Shown: one piece after another, positions 33,662-41,088 of the stretch
Numbering within the stretch: position 1 is the stretch's first letter
How the letters are laid out: every line of letters starts with the position of its first letter
Origin: Fibrobacter succinogenes
GTDB taxonomy: Bacteria > Fibrobacterota > Fibrobacteria > Fibrobacterales > Fibrobacteraceae
Assembly: GCA_902768715.1 (NCBI GenBank)
Contig: CACXMH010000003.1
Span: 1-64,000, forward strand
Direction: 5' to 3'
Length of the DNA: 64,000 nucleotides
The notes under the pieces: generated by a model
What the model was told of the DNA's origin: nothing
Databases searched by the model: none
The model's input: only the letters and a program-made list of their open reading frames with translations
Translations under genes and position numbers: made by a program

Positions 33662-35006
33662 AGGCCGCACCCACCCCCGTATAATCCTGCACCGGCACAT
33701 TCCACCAGGCGTTGGACATGGCTGGCGCCTTCTGTTTCCAGACCACCTGGCCCGCGCTGTCCAGCAGGTTCAACATTACCTCCCGGTCGCTCTCCACCTT
33801 TACCCGCAAAGGATCTCCCCGCTTTCGCAAAACCCTTGACGATAGTTTGTATACAACCGGTTCTTCGCCATATTTTTCAGAATGCCTACCCTGAAACCCC
33901 GGAGTATTTTCAGCCACTCCAGTCTTAGGGTTAAATCCCGACGGACAGCTCACCGTGAACTTGTCCCAACCGACACTATCCAAAACGGCATCGCCATAGC
34001 AAAGCGAAAAGGAGCCCGCCGTATTGTTCAGATAACCGATGGAAGCCTGCACCATTTTCACATCCTTATACACTATCTGCTCCCGCAAGGCTGTCGTATC
34101 CCTGGACACGAGAACGCTTTCGTAAGGTCCGATGGAATCGGCATCAGCACCCCAAAAGTTTCCGCGACTGCAGTGCCTGATTTTGGACAGGGAAAGCGCC
34201 ATCTGGGAAGCATTATAGACTTCAATCCATTCGGGCATGGGCTCTTCCGGACAATGGTGCACCTCGGTGACCATCAAGGGGGAATTACCCACCTGGGCCA
34301 CCAGGGTATCAACGCTGTTGTTTACGGAGATTTCGTCGTCGGGCACATGCAAGTGCAACAGAACTGGACTCTTGACCGGAATGGCGAAAGAGAAAAATTC
34401 ATGGACATGCGCCGAATCGTTCTTGCCCGAACTCGGACGATACAAGTCCAGATACCCATAATGCAGCCAAGTGTTTTTGCAGCCCGAAACCCTGCCGGAC
34501 ACCCACCAATGGTCTTCCCTGAATTCGTACTCCACACGGGATATCCCGCAGTCGTCCAGGTCCAGTTCGTAAAGTGGATTTCCGTACCCAGGCGTAGGTT
34601 CGTCCAAAACCCACTGGTCCCCGTAGCCCTTGCGCTGAAACGACTTGCCGGCCTTCGGCTTGTCGAGATGGATTGAGTCCACGCAGGTTTTCGCCTGCAA
34701 TTTCCAGACGGACTCCCGGGAATTGGGCAGGCTGTAACTGCCCAGGTCGCCACAGGTAATTCCATCCTTGTCCGGACACAAGGCGTTCCCGTGAGAAAGA
34801 ACAAAGCGGCCACCCTCCGGATAAGGAAAACTAAGCGCCGCCTTTCCGTCCAGGAAAACAAAAAGGGACTCCGCCCGGAAAGAGGAATCCATGCGGATTT
34901 CCACGAACTCCCCCTGCTGGTCCGGCACCTCTGTCGGGTCAGGGAATATTTCCACAAACTGGGGGCAGGCCACCGCCAGGGAGGAAACGAACAAGATGTA
35001 TTTCAA
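33603..35006 (-). CDS. Secreted lamin-tail-like domain protein
   Basis: 467 aa with a TTG start at 35006 (AGGGG at 6-nt spacing). A short signal-like N-terminus is followed by two lamin-tail-like regions: residues about 14-140 (VEIFPDPTEVPDQQGEFVEI, FLDGKAALSFP) and 245-370 (VTEVHHCPEEPMPEWIEVYN, VLVSRDTTAL). The C-terminal 90 residues (SSRVLRKRGDPLRV, LLDSAGQVVWKQKA) resemble the beta-sandwich tail of secreted Fibrobacter/Bacteroidetes proteins. Cell-surface or extracellular location is likely; function unknown. Confidence 0.65.
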   Translation of the reverse strand: MKYILFVSSLAVACPQFVEIFPDPTEVPDQQGEFVEIRMDSSFRAESLFVFLDGKAALSFPYPEGGRFVLSHGNALCPDKDGITCGDLGSYSLPNSRESVWKLQAKTCVDSIHLDKPKAGKSFQRKGYGDQWVLDEPTPGYGNPLYELDLDDCGISRVEYEFREDHWWVSGRVSGCKNTWLHYGYLDLYRPSSGKNDSAHVHEFFSFAIPVKSPVLLHLHVPDDEISVNNSVDTLVAQVGNSPLMVTEVHHCPEEPMPEWIEVYNASQMALSLSKIRHCSRGNFWGADADSIGPYESVLVSRDTTALREQIVYKDVKMVQASIGYLNNTAGSFSLCYGDAVLDSVGWDKFTVSCPSGFNPKTGVAENTPGFQGRHSEKYGEEPVVYKLSSRVLRKRGDPLRVKVESDREVMLNLLDSAGQVVWKQKAPAMSNAWWNVPVQDYTGVGAAYVRISAGSFEKVVGIVVRP

Positions 35007-35009
35007 GAC

Positions 35010-35025
35010 AAACCCCTAGGGGTTT
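35010..35025. promoter_or_regulatory. Perfect 16-bp palindrome over a ribosome binding site
   Basis: AAACCCCTAGGGGTTT lies directly upstream of the TTG start at 35006. Its AGGGG is the apparent ribosome binding site, so a hairpin could hide it. It could also be part of a terminator for the M23 gene upstream. Confidence 0.5.
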
Positions 35026-35076
35026 TCCCTTACTGCTACCCCGAAGGGTGCCACCTTGCGGAACAGGTCAGGGGGC

Positions 35077-35997
35077 TCAATCCACGGCGTAGTCGCCTGG
35101 GAGCATATAGGCAAGAGGATTCACCGGGTTGTTGTTCACCCAGACTTCGTAATGAAGATGAGGACCAACGGAACGGCCAGTGTTTCCCATATAACCGATA
35201 ATCTGGTAACGGCGGACAAACTGCCCAGGATTGACCAGGGACATCTGCATGTGGCCATAGCGGGTCACAATCCCGTTGCCATGATTGATAGTCACGAAGT
35301 TTCCAAAAGTAGAGCTCATCTGGGCCACATCCACCACACCGTCGGCAGAAGCATAGATGGGAGTCCAGCGGTCATTGGCAATATCCACGCCATAATGCAT
35401 CTTGCCCACCTCGCCCGTAACCGGGTGGATACGCGGGCCAAAGGAAGAAGCGTAACGGCCCTGGGTGGGCGAAATAGAAGGCACAAAGCGCCAGGCGGAC
35501 TGTTTCTGCTTGATAAAATCGGTCAGGTTGTAGAATGCGCCGCTGTTGTTGTCCAGCTTGCCCTGCAGGCGGTTCGCCTCGTCCCTGAGGTTCGCCATCT
35601 TTTCGAACACGGGGGACGTTTCCATGAGCAACTTGGACTTGGGCTCTACGGAACCGCCAGTACCCAGGCTGCGCTCCTCTTCGTCGGGCAGGGGCAGACC
35701 GTACTTGGAATGAAGCCGCTGTTCGTCACCGAGAAAATCTGCAGACGTGCGGTTCAGGTAATCCACCGTCCCCTGAATCTGGGAGAGGTCGCGGTCCAAT
35801 TCGGCCCGGTCTTCTAGGACGTGGTTCAGCAGACCACGATAGACGGTCGTCGCCGCAAACTGGGCCAAGAAAAGCAAAAAGCCCACCACCAGCAGGAACT
35901 TCAAAATTGGAAGCCCGCGGAACACCAAAGACGGCACGTGGAGGGTCACGGACCGTGAGGAATTCTGAAAGTGTATAGTGGTCTTTGCAAAATTCAC
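35077..35997 (-). CDS. M23 (LytM-type) peptidoglycan endopeptidase
   Basis: 306 aa, GTG start at 35997. A membrane anchor (about residues 30-52) is followed by a predicted coiled coil (60-165) and a C-terminal M23 domain. The metal and active-site residues are present: MHYGVDIA (H and D), YGHMQMS and GPHLHYEVWVN. GRYASSFGPRIHPVTGEVGK precedes them as usual. It is an inner-membrane anchored peptidase acting on peptidoglycan crosslinks, or a divisome/elongation activator of the EnvC type if inactive; the intact triad favours activity. Confidence 0.92.
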   Translation of the reverse strand: MNFAKTTIHFQNSSRSVTLHVPSLVFRGLPILKFLLVVGFLLFLAQFAATTVYRGLLNHVLEDRAELDRDLSQIQGTVDYLNRTSADFLGDEQRLHSKYGLPLPDEEERSLGTGGSVEPKSKLLMETSPVFEKMANLRDEANRLQGKLDNNSGAFYNLTDFIKQKQSAWRFVPSISPTQGRYASSFGPRIHPVTGEVGKMHYGVDIANDRWTPIYASADGVVDVAQMSSTFGNFVTINHGNGIVTRYGHMQMSLVNPGQFVRRYQIIGYMGNTGRSVGPHLHYEVWVNNNPVNPLAYMLPGDYAVD

Positions 35998-36156
35998 GGC
36001 GCAAAAGATAGAAAAATGAGGGCCTTCAAAACACCCCTGGGCCCTTTTTTCCGTTTTTCCAAAAAATTTGGCGTTTTTGAGTCAAAAAGAGGGATTCCCA
36101 GCCTCGCGCCTCAAAGTTCACATTCCTCATTGCCCACTCCACACCTTCTTACTCAA

Positions 36157-36183
36157 GCGGATCCTCGCCTGTGCGAGGATGAC
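36157..36183. repeat. GATCC-type hairpin repeat
   Basis: GCGGATCCTCGC, CTGT loop, GCGAGGATGAC. It lies in the 370-bp gap before the DUF349 gene together with a TGTG half-site (36117-36153) and the 14-bp array; no gene is seen there. Confidence 0.75.
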
Positions 36184-36202
36184 ACCTCTTGAGACCGTCT
36201 GT

Positions 36203-36272
36203 CCTAGCCCCTAAATCCTAGCCCCTAGATCCTAACCCCTAGATCCTAGCCCCTAGATCCTAACCCCTAAAT
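36203..36272. repeat. Telomere-like 14-bp tandem array, five units
   Basis: Five consecutive 14-bp units CCTA(G/A)CCCCTA(A/G)AT at 36203, 36217, 36231, 36245 and 36259, differing only at two positions. The reverse complement is the GGGGYTAGGATYTA unit found at 8416-8443 and 30939-30952. Confidence 0.92.
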
Positions 36273-36367
36273 CCCCATTTTCTCAAAAAAACATATACAT
36301 TATTAAAAGTTTTTATGTAAATTACAGGAACGGGCCCTGAAAAGCCCCTTTACCCTTTGGAGATATT

Positions 36368-39259
36368 ATGAGCTTACTGGATGCATTTAAACCGAAATGG
36401 CAGAATTCCAACCCCGACAAGCGTATCGAGGCCGTCGAGGAAATGGGACCTTCCAATCAGGACACCTTTGAACGAATCGCCCTGTACGACGAGGAACCCA
36501 AAGTCCGCACGGCAGCCGTCAAGAAACTGACGGTGATTTCCGCCCTCGCACAGATTTCGAAAAACGACAAGGACGCCCATGTCCGTCGCCTGGCCGAGTC
36601 CCGCTATTTCGATGAAATTGTCCGCAAGCTCAAGGATTCCCGCGCAGCCTCCCCCGAGGCCCTGCGCTTTATCAACGAACTGAAAGACACCCGCTACGCC
36701 GAAGACCTGATCAAGAACCTGCCCTCCTCCGAGCTCCGCCTGGAGCTGGTGAAGCTGGTAAGCAAGGCGAACCTGCTCGCCATCGCCGCCACCAAGGATG
36801 CCGTCGAGAAGGTGGCCATGGAAGCGGTGAACAAGCTTTCTTCGGAAAGCCTGCTTCAAGAAGTGGCCAAGTCTTCCAAGCACACCTCCGTGCGCAAGGT
36901 GGCCGCCGACAAGGTCAAGGCCATGCAAGACGCCGCCGATGGCGGAAAGCGCGCCCAGATGCTCCTGATGAGCAAGCGGGAAGCCCTTATCCAGCAGGCC
37001 CACCACCTGGCCGCCCAGAAAGACCCCATTTCTGTAAAGGGCCAATTTGAAGAACTGATGGAGGAAGCCAAGGCCCTGGGGATGGGCCCTGCCCAAGCCA
37101 CTCTGGACGGAATCTACGCCAGCTTCGTCAAGTTCTGCGACGAGGCCGATGCCGCCCGCATTGCCGCCGAAAAGGCCGAAGCCGAAAAGCAAGCCCTTGT
37201 TGACCACCTGATGGAAACTTGCGCCGAGCTGGAAACCCTGGTAAACGAGAACAAGCTCCAGGAAAACATGGAACGGGCAGACCAGATTATCGCCGAATGG
37301 AACGAGAACAAGTCCAAGATGACTCCCGATGCCATCCGCAAGTTCAACCAGCTGTTCTTCAAGGTCCAGGACTTGAAAAAGAAGGAAGCTCCTGCCGAAG
37401 AAGGAGAAGCCACCGAAGAGAAGGAATCCAACCGCAGGGAACTTCTGGACCAGCTTCAGGCCCTCGCCGATACGGAATGCTCCGAAACCACTTCAAAGCA
37501 CCTCCACGGCATTGTCCGGGAATGGGAAAAGCTTCCCCTGCTGGAAGGCAGCGACCCCGAACTGCAAGAATACAACTCTCTCCGTAGCAAGCTGGGCGAA
37601 AAAATTGCGGCCTTCAACGCCTCCGCCCAGGAACGCTTCGAAAAGAATTCCGAAAAGCTCAAGGCCATCATCGAACGGGTCAAGGGCTTCAACGAAAACG
37701 AAGACTTCAAGGAACTGAGCCTCAAGCTCAGGGCAGCCTTCCAGGAATGGAAGGACATCGTAGGCGACCAGAAATTCAAGTACCACGAGCTGTGGCTGGA
37801 ATACAAGTCCGCCACGGAACGTTTCCAGGAAATGCGCCAGTGGCAGTCTTGGCACAACGAGAATGACAGGGCATCCATCCTCGACGAACTGGAACTGCTT
37901 TCTAAGGAAGAAGGCAGCCAAGAAGTGCTGGACAAGCTCAAGAATCTCGCCACCAAGTGGAAAAACATCGGGCCCATTTCGCCCACCAAGTTTGCGGAAT
38001 TCAAGGACCGTTTCCAGGGCCTGTTCGAAAAAATCAAGGAGAACTGCGCTCCCTTTATCGAAGAGCGCATGGCTCAAAGGGTCAAGAACCTTGCCGACAA
38101 GGAAGCCCTCTGCCAAAAGGCCGAAGAGCTTTTGAACAACGCCGAAATTTTCTGGAAGGACAAGTTCAAGGCCATGCAGGAAATCCAGGAATCCTGGAAG
38201 AACATCGGCATGGTTCCGAAAGAAAGCCTTGCCGCCCTGATGGAACGCTTCAAGAAGGTGACCGGCGAGTTCTACGCCAAGCACAAGGAAATCCTGAAAC
38301 AAGAGGACAAAACCCGCGAAGAGAACTACGAGCGCAAGCTCAAGCTCTGCGAAGAGGCCGAAGCCCTGACGGAATCTACCGACTGGAACGCCACCTCCGG
38401 CAAGCTCAAGCAGCTGCAGGAATCCTGGAAGACCATCGGTCCTGTGCCCAAGAGCAAGTCCGAAGAAATCTGGGCCCGCTTCCGCAGCGCCTGCGACGGA
38501 TTCTTCGAGAAGAAGCGTGGCCATTTCGAAGAGATGGACGCCGCCAAGCAGGAGAACCTGAAAAAGAAAGAAGACCTCTGCGCAAAGCTGGAGGCCCTGG
38601 ACCTTTCAAACATCAGCCAGGAACTGGTGGATACCGTCAAGGGTCTTGAAGCCGAATGGAAAGAAATCGGCATGGTTCCCAAAGATGCCATCGAGACAAT
38701 CAACAGCCGCTTTGCAAGCTTCGTGAACCAGTTCATGGACAAGTACGCCCAAGTGAACGAAGACATCAAGAAGCAGCTCGCCGACATCAAGGCGAAAAAG
38801 CAGGAGATGATCGAGAAGGTAAAACAGTTTGCCGAAAGCGCCGGCAGCAACCAGCTGGCCGATGCCGTCCGCGACCTCCAGAAGGAATGGCGGGAACTGG
38901 GTTCCTGCGGTCTAGACGAAGTGAACCTGCAGAAGGACTTCCGTGAAATCTGCGACGACTTCTTCAGCCGGCGCCGTGACCAGCTGGATATACAGGAACA
39001 GGCCCGTCAGAATAACCTGCAAAAGAAGATCCTGCTGTGCGAACAGGCCGAAGACCTGCTCACCGACCTGAGCGAACAGACCGTCGGCGGCGCCATGAAC
39101 AAGGTGAAGCACCTCCGCCGCCTGTGGAAAGAGGTAGGCGCCGTGCCCCGTAGCGAATCCGACAAGGTGTGGAAGCGGTTCAATTCTGCCTGCGACCAGG
39201 TGTTCGCCTTCGGCCGCAAGGACGAAGCCAAGCCCGAAGCGGAACAGCCCAATGGGTAG
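36368..39259 (+). CDS. DUF349 repeat protein
   Basis: 963 aa, no signal peptide, highly charged and helical. Residues 1-200 look like HEAT-type repeats (RIEAVEEMGPSNQDTFERIA, VRTAAVKKLTVISAL). The remainder carries successive DUF349 units, recognisable by W-K-x-I-G-x-V-P-K (ESWKTIGPVPKSKSEEIWAR, EWKEIGMVPKDAIETINSRF, LWKEVGAVPRSESDKVWKRF) and F..ACD-type ends. DUF349 proteins occur widely in Bacteroidetes and Proteobacteria with unknown function; a cytoplasmic scaffold or RNA/ribosome-associated role has been proposed for some. The gap upstream contains repeats; SD is a weak TTTGGAGATATT. Confidence 0.88.
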   Translation: MSLLDAFKPKWQNSNPDKRIEAVEEMGPSNQDTFERIALYDEEPKVRTAAVKKLTVISALAQISKNDKDAHVRRLAESRYFDEIVRKLKDSRAASPEALRFINELKDTRYAEDLIKNLPSSELRLELVKLVSKANLLAIAATKDAVEKVAMEAVNKLSSESLLQEVAKSSKHTSVRKVAADKVKAMQDAADGGKRAQMLLMSKREALIQQAHHLAAQKDPISVKGQFEELMEEAKALGMGPAQATLDGIYASFVKFCDEADAARIAAEKAEAEKQALVDHLMETCAELETLVNENKLQENMERADQIIAEWNENKSKMTPDAIRKFNQLFFKVQDLKKKEAPAEEGEATEEKESNRRELLDQLQALADTECSETTSKHLHGIVREWEKLPLLEGSDPELQEYNSLRSKLGEKIAAFNASAQERFEKNSEKLKAIIERVKGFNENEDFKELSLKLRAAFQEWKDIVGDQKFKYHELWLEYKSATERFQEMRQWQSWHNENDRASILDELELLSKEEGSQEVLDKLKNLATKWKNIGPISPTKFAEFKDRFQGLFEKIKENCAPFIEERMAQRVKNLADKEALCQKAEELLNNAEIFWKDKFKAMQEIQESWKNIGMVPKESLAALMERFKKVTGEFYAKHKEILKQEDKTREENYERKLKLCEEAEALTESTDWNATSGKLKQLQESWKTIGPVPKSKSEEIWARFRSACDGFFEKKRGHFEEMDAAKQENLKKKEDLCAKLEALDLSNISQELVDTVKGLEAEWKEIGMVPKDAIETINSRFASFVNQFMDKYAQVNEDIKKQLADIKAKKQEMIEKVKQFAESAGSNQLADAVRDLQKEWRELGSCGLDEVNLQKDFREICDDFFSRRRDQLDIQEQARQNNLQKKILLCEQAEDLLTDLSEQTVGGAMNKVKHLRRLWKEVGAVPRSESDKVWKRFNSACDQVFAFGRKDEAKPEAEQPNG

Positions 39260-39268
39260 TTTATAAAA

Positions 39269-39322
39269 ATGTGTGATGTGAAATGTGTGATGTGTAATTA
39301 CTCATTATGCACTTCACATTAC
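39269..39322. repeat. TGTG/CACA imperfect hairpin repeat
   Basis: ATGTGTGATGTGAAATGTG on the left, CACTTCACATTAC on the right, ATTACTCATTA centre. Second copy of the family at 27066-27132, between the DUF349 and tsaC genes. Confidence 0.7.
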
Positions 39323-39338
39323 CATTCTGACCGCTAAA

Positions 39339-40301
39339 ATGAAATTTCCTCCCTGGACAAGAGTTGACGAGGCTGTCCGGCTATTGCAGGACGGCCAGGT
39401 GGTGGCTATACCTACAGAAACGGTTTACGGCCTTGCAGGAAACGCGTACAATCCCGACGCCCTGGCAAAGATTTTTGCCGCAAAAGAGCGCCCCACCTTC
39501 GACCCCCTGATTGTCCATATCTGCGACATCAAGCAGCTGGCCGACGTGGCCCGGGACATTCCCGATGCCGCCTACCGGCTGGCCGAAGCCTACTGGCCCG
39601 GGCCCATGACGCTGGTGCTCCCCAAGAAGGACTGCATCCCGGACCTGGCCACCAGCGGGCTTCCGTCGGTAGCGGTGCGGTTCCCGTCGCACCCGGTAGC
39701 ACAAGAAATTATCCGGAAGTCAAACCTTCCCTTGGCCGCACCTAGCGCGAACCTTTTCAAGCATGTAAGCCCGACGACGGCTATGCATGTGGCCGAACAG
39801 CTGAGCGGACGCATCGCAGGCATTGTCGATGGCGGGCCATGCCAGGTAGGCGTAGAAAGCGCCATCATTTCCCTGTTGAACGAGACGCCCACAATCCTTC
39901 GACCGGGCGCCGTCACCGCCGAAATGGTGGAGCGGGTTCTCGGGAAGGTGGCGTTAGGCGTTTCCAGCTCCAAACCCGGCAAACCCATGGCGGCGCCCGG
40001 ACAGTTGGATACCCACTACAGGCCACAGGTTCCGCTATATTATGGGCCAATAAAAAAAGACTACAAGTTGCCGACCCGAACCGTGAGAATCGCATTCGGG
40101 ACGACAGAAGGTCCCATTCCAGAAACAGTTAATTTATCCAAAACAGGCGACCTGGTAGAAGCCACCGCCAAACTATACGCCCTGATGCACGAACTGGACA
40201 GGCCTGAATACGACCTGATTCTAGTGGACCCCATTCCGGACACGGGACTGGGGATGGCGTTGAACGACCGACTGCGGCGCGCGAGTATCAAGAAGCTTTA
40301 G
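39339..40301 (+). CDS. tsaC: L-threonylcarbamoyladenylate synthase (Sua5/YrdC type)
   Basis: Makes threonylcarbamoyl-AMP for the t6A modification of ANN-decoding tRNAs. 320 aa: the YrdC domain (residues 1-200) has VVAIPTETVYGLAGNA, KIFAAKERPTFDPLIVHI (read AKERPTFDPLIVHI), YWPGPMTLVL, SVAVRFPSHP, PLAAPSANL and ILRPGAVT. A C-terminal Sua5 domain follows (about 235-318) after the PGQLDTHYRP linker motif. The fused Sua5 form, not the short TsaC form. Confidence 0.94.
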   Translation: MKFPPWTRVDEAVRLLQDGQVVAIPTETVYGLAGNAYNPDALAKIFAAKERPTFDPLIVHICDIKQLADVARDIPDAAYRLAEAYWPGPMTLVLPKKDCIPDLATSGLPSVAVRFPSHPVAQEIIRKSNLPLAAPSANLFKHVSPTTAMHVAEQLSGRIAGIVDGGPCQVGVESAIISLLNETPTILRPGAVTAEMVERVLGKVALGVSSSKPGKPMAAPGQLDTHYRPQVPLYYGPIKKDYKLPTRTVRIAFGTTEGPIPETVNLSKTGDLVEATAKLYALMHELDRPEYDLILVDPIPDTGLGMALNDRLRRASIKKL

Positions 40302-40311
40302 TAAAGCACAT

Positions 40312-40363
40312 GGATCCTCGCCGGAGTTTACCCTGAGCGAAGTCGAAGGGCGTCGAGGATGAC
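40312..40363. repeat. Hairpin repeat carrying CCTGAGCGAAGTCGAAGGG in its loop
   Basis: Outer arms GGATCCTCG (40312-40320) and CGAGGATGAC (40354-40363) enclose CCCTGAGCGAAGTCGAAGGG (40331-40350). Plain forms of the outer hairpin, with a 4-nt loop, are at 2207-2230 and 36157-36183. Confidence 0.8.
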
Positions 40364-40376
40364 GTGAAGGAAAAGC

Positions 40377-40411
40377 AAAGGGCCTCGGTAAATACCGAAG
40401 CCCTTCGTTGT
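40377..40411 (-). terminator. Rho-independent terminator
   Basis: AAGGGCTTCGGT with ACCGAGGCCCTT (one G/T mismatch) around a short loop, then TTGCTTTT on the minus strand. It ends the DUF3332 gene 18 nt downstream of its stop. Confidence 0.8.
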
Positions 40412-40428
40412 AATCTCAAGTAGTAGAA

Positions 40429-40866
40429 TTACTTTTCGATTTCGTACTGAGCAACCAGGTTGCCTTCAGCGTCCAGAGCGCGGACAACGTTTTCGTCGCG
40501 CTGGAGGGTGAGGTTGGCCTTTTCGCCGTTGGCGGCGGTCACTTCGACGGACATGGTGCCATCGGCGTTCTTCACGGCGGCGATGGAGTTGCCCTGAGCG
40601 TCGGTTTCATGGTAGGAATCGCCAGAAGCCAGCGGGTTGGAACCGGTCCAGAATTCGATGGTGTTGAGAACCAGACCGTCCACCAGGAACAAGCAGATGC
40701 CGTACACCGGAATCCACATCATGAGGAAGTGGACGATAGAGTTGATCCACTTGTCACCCAGGGTGCCGTTCCAGTCATGGAGCTTGTTGAAGCAGGCGTT
40801 AGAGCCGTAGCAGCCGGAGAGAACGATCATGCCGGCAGCAAGAAGGGTAGCGATACCTTTTTTCAT
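40429..40866 (-). CDS. DUF3332-family lipoprotein
   Basis: 145 aa. Lipoprotein signal MIVLSGC, then a segment typical of DUF3332 (NKLHDWNGTLGDKWINSIVH, then VYGICLFLVDGLVLNTIEFW) that includes one or two hydrophobic helices. The C-terminal 55 residues are hydrophilic (YHETDAQGNSIAAV, LDAEGNLVAQYEIEK). AAGGAG at good spacing, terminator downstream and a palindrome-rich leader make it a self-contained unit. Function unknown. Confidence 0.85.
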   Translation of the reverse strand: MKKGIATLLAAGMIVLSGCYGSNACFNKLHDWNGTLGDKWINSIVHFLMMWIPVYGICLFLVDGLVLNTIEFWTGSNPLASGDSYHETDAQGNSIAAVKNADGTMSVEVTAANGEKANLTLQRDENVVRALDAEGNLVAQYEIEK

Positions 40867-40896
40867 TTTTTTATTACTCCTTAAGGATTGAGTTTA

Positions 40897-40908
40897 TCGT
40901 AATTACGA
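40897..40908. promoter_or_regulatory. 12-bp palindrome in DUF3332 leader
   Basis: TCGTAATTACGA lies about 30 nt upstream of the DUF3332 start codon, a possible operator. No T run accompanies it. Confidence 0.35.
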
Positions 40909-40990
40909 CAAAAAAAATATAACTAAAAAGGAGCAAATTTGGCTATTCCCCCTTTTTACGCTCCAATTCTTTTGATATAAATCACCTTTT

Positions 40991-41015
40991 GTTCTACGCA
41001 AAAATTGCGTAGAAC
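40991..41015. promoter_or_regulatory. Perfect 10-bp inverted repeat, possible operator
   Basis: GTTCTACGCA, AAAAT, TGCGTAGAAC, between the divergent DUF3332 and diguanylate cyclase genes. There is no U tract on either side, so a terminator is unlikely; a regulator site or RNA hairpin is possible. Confidence 0.5.
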
Positions 41016-41088
41016 ATAAAAACATCCGCTTTTCTTCTTATGTTTGTCCATACACCGCCCCTTTTTATTAAATTCATGGTTCAGCCCC

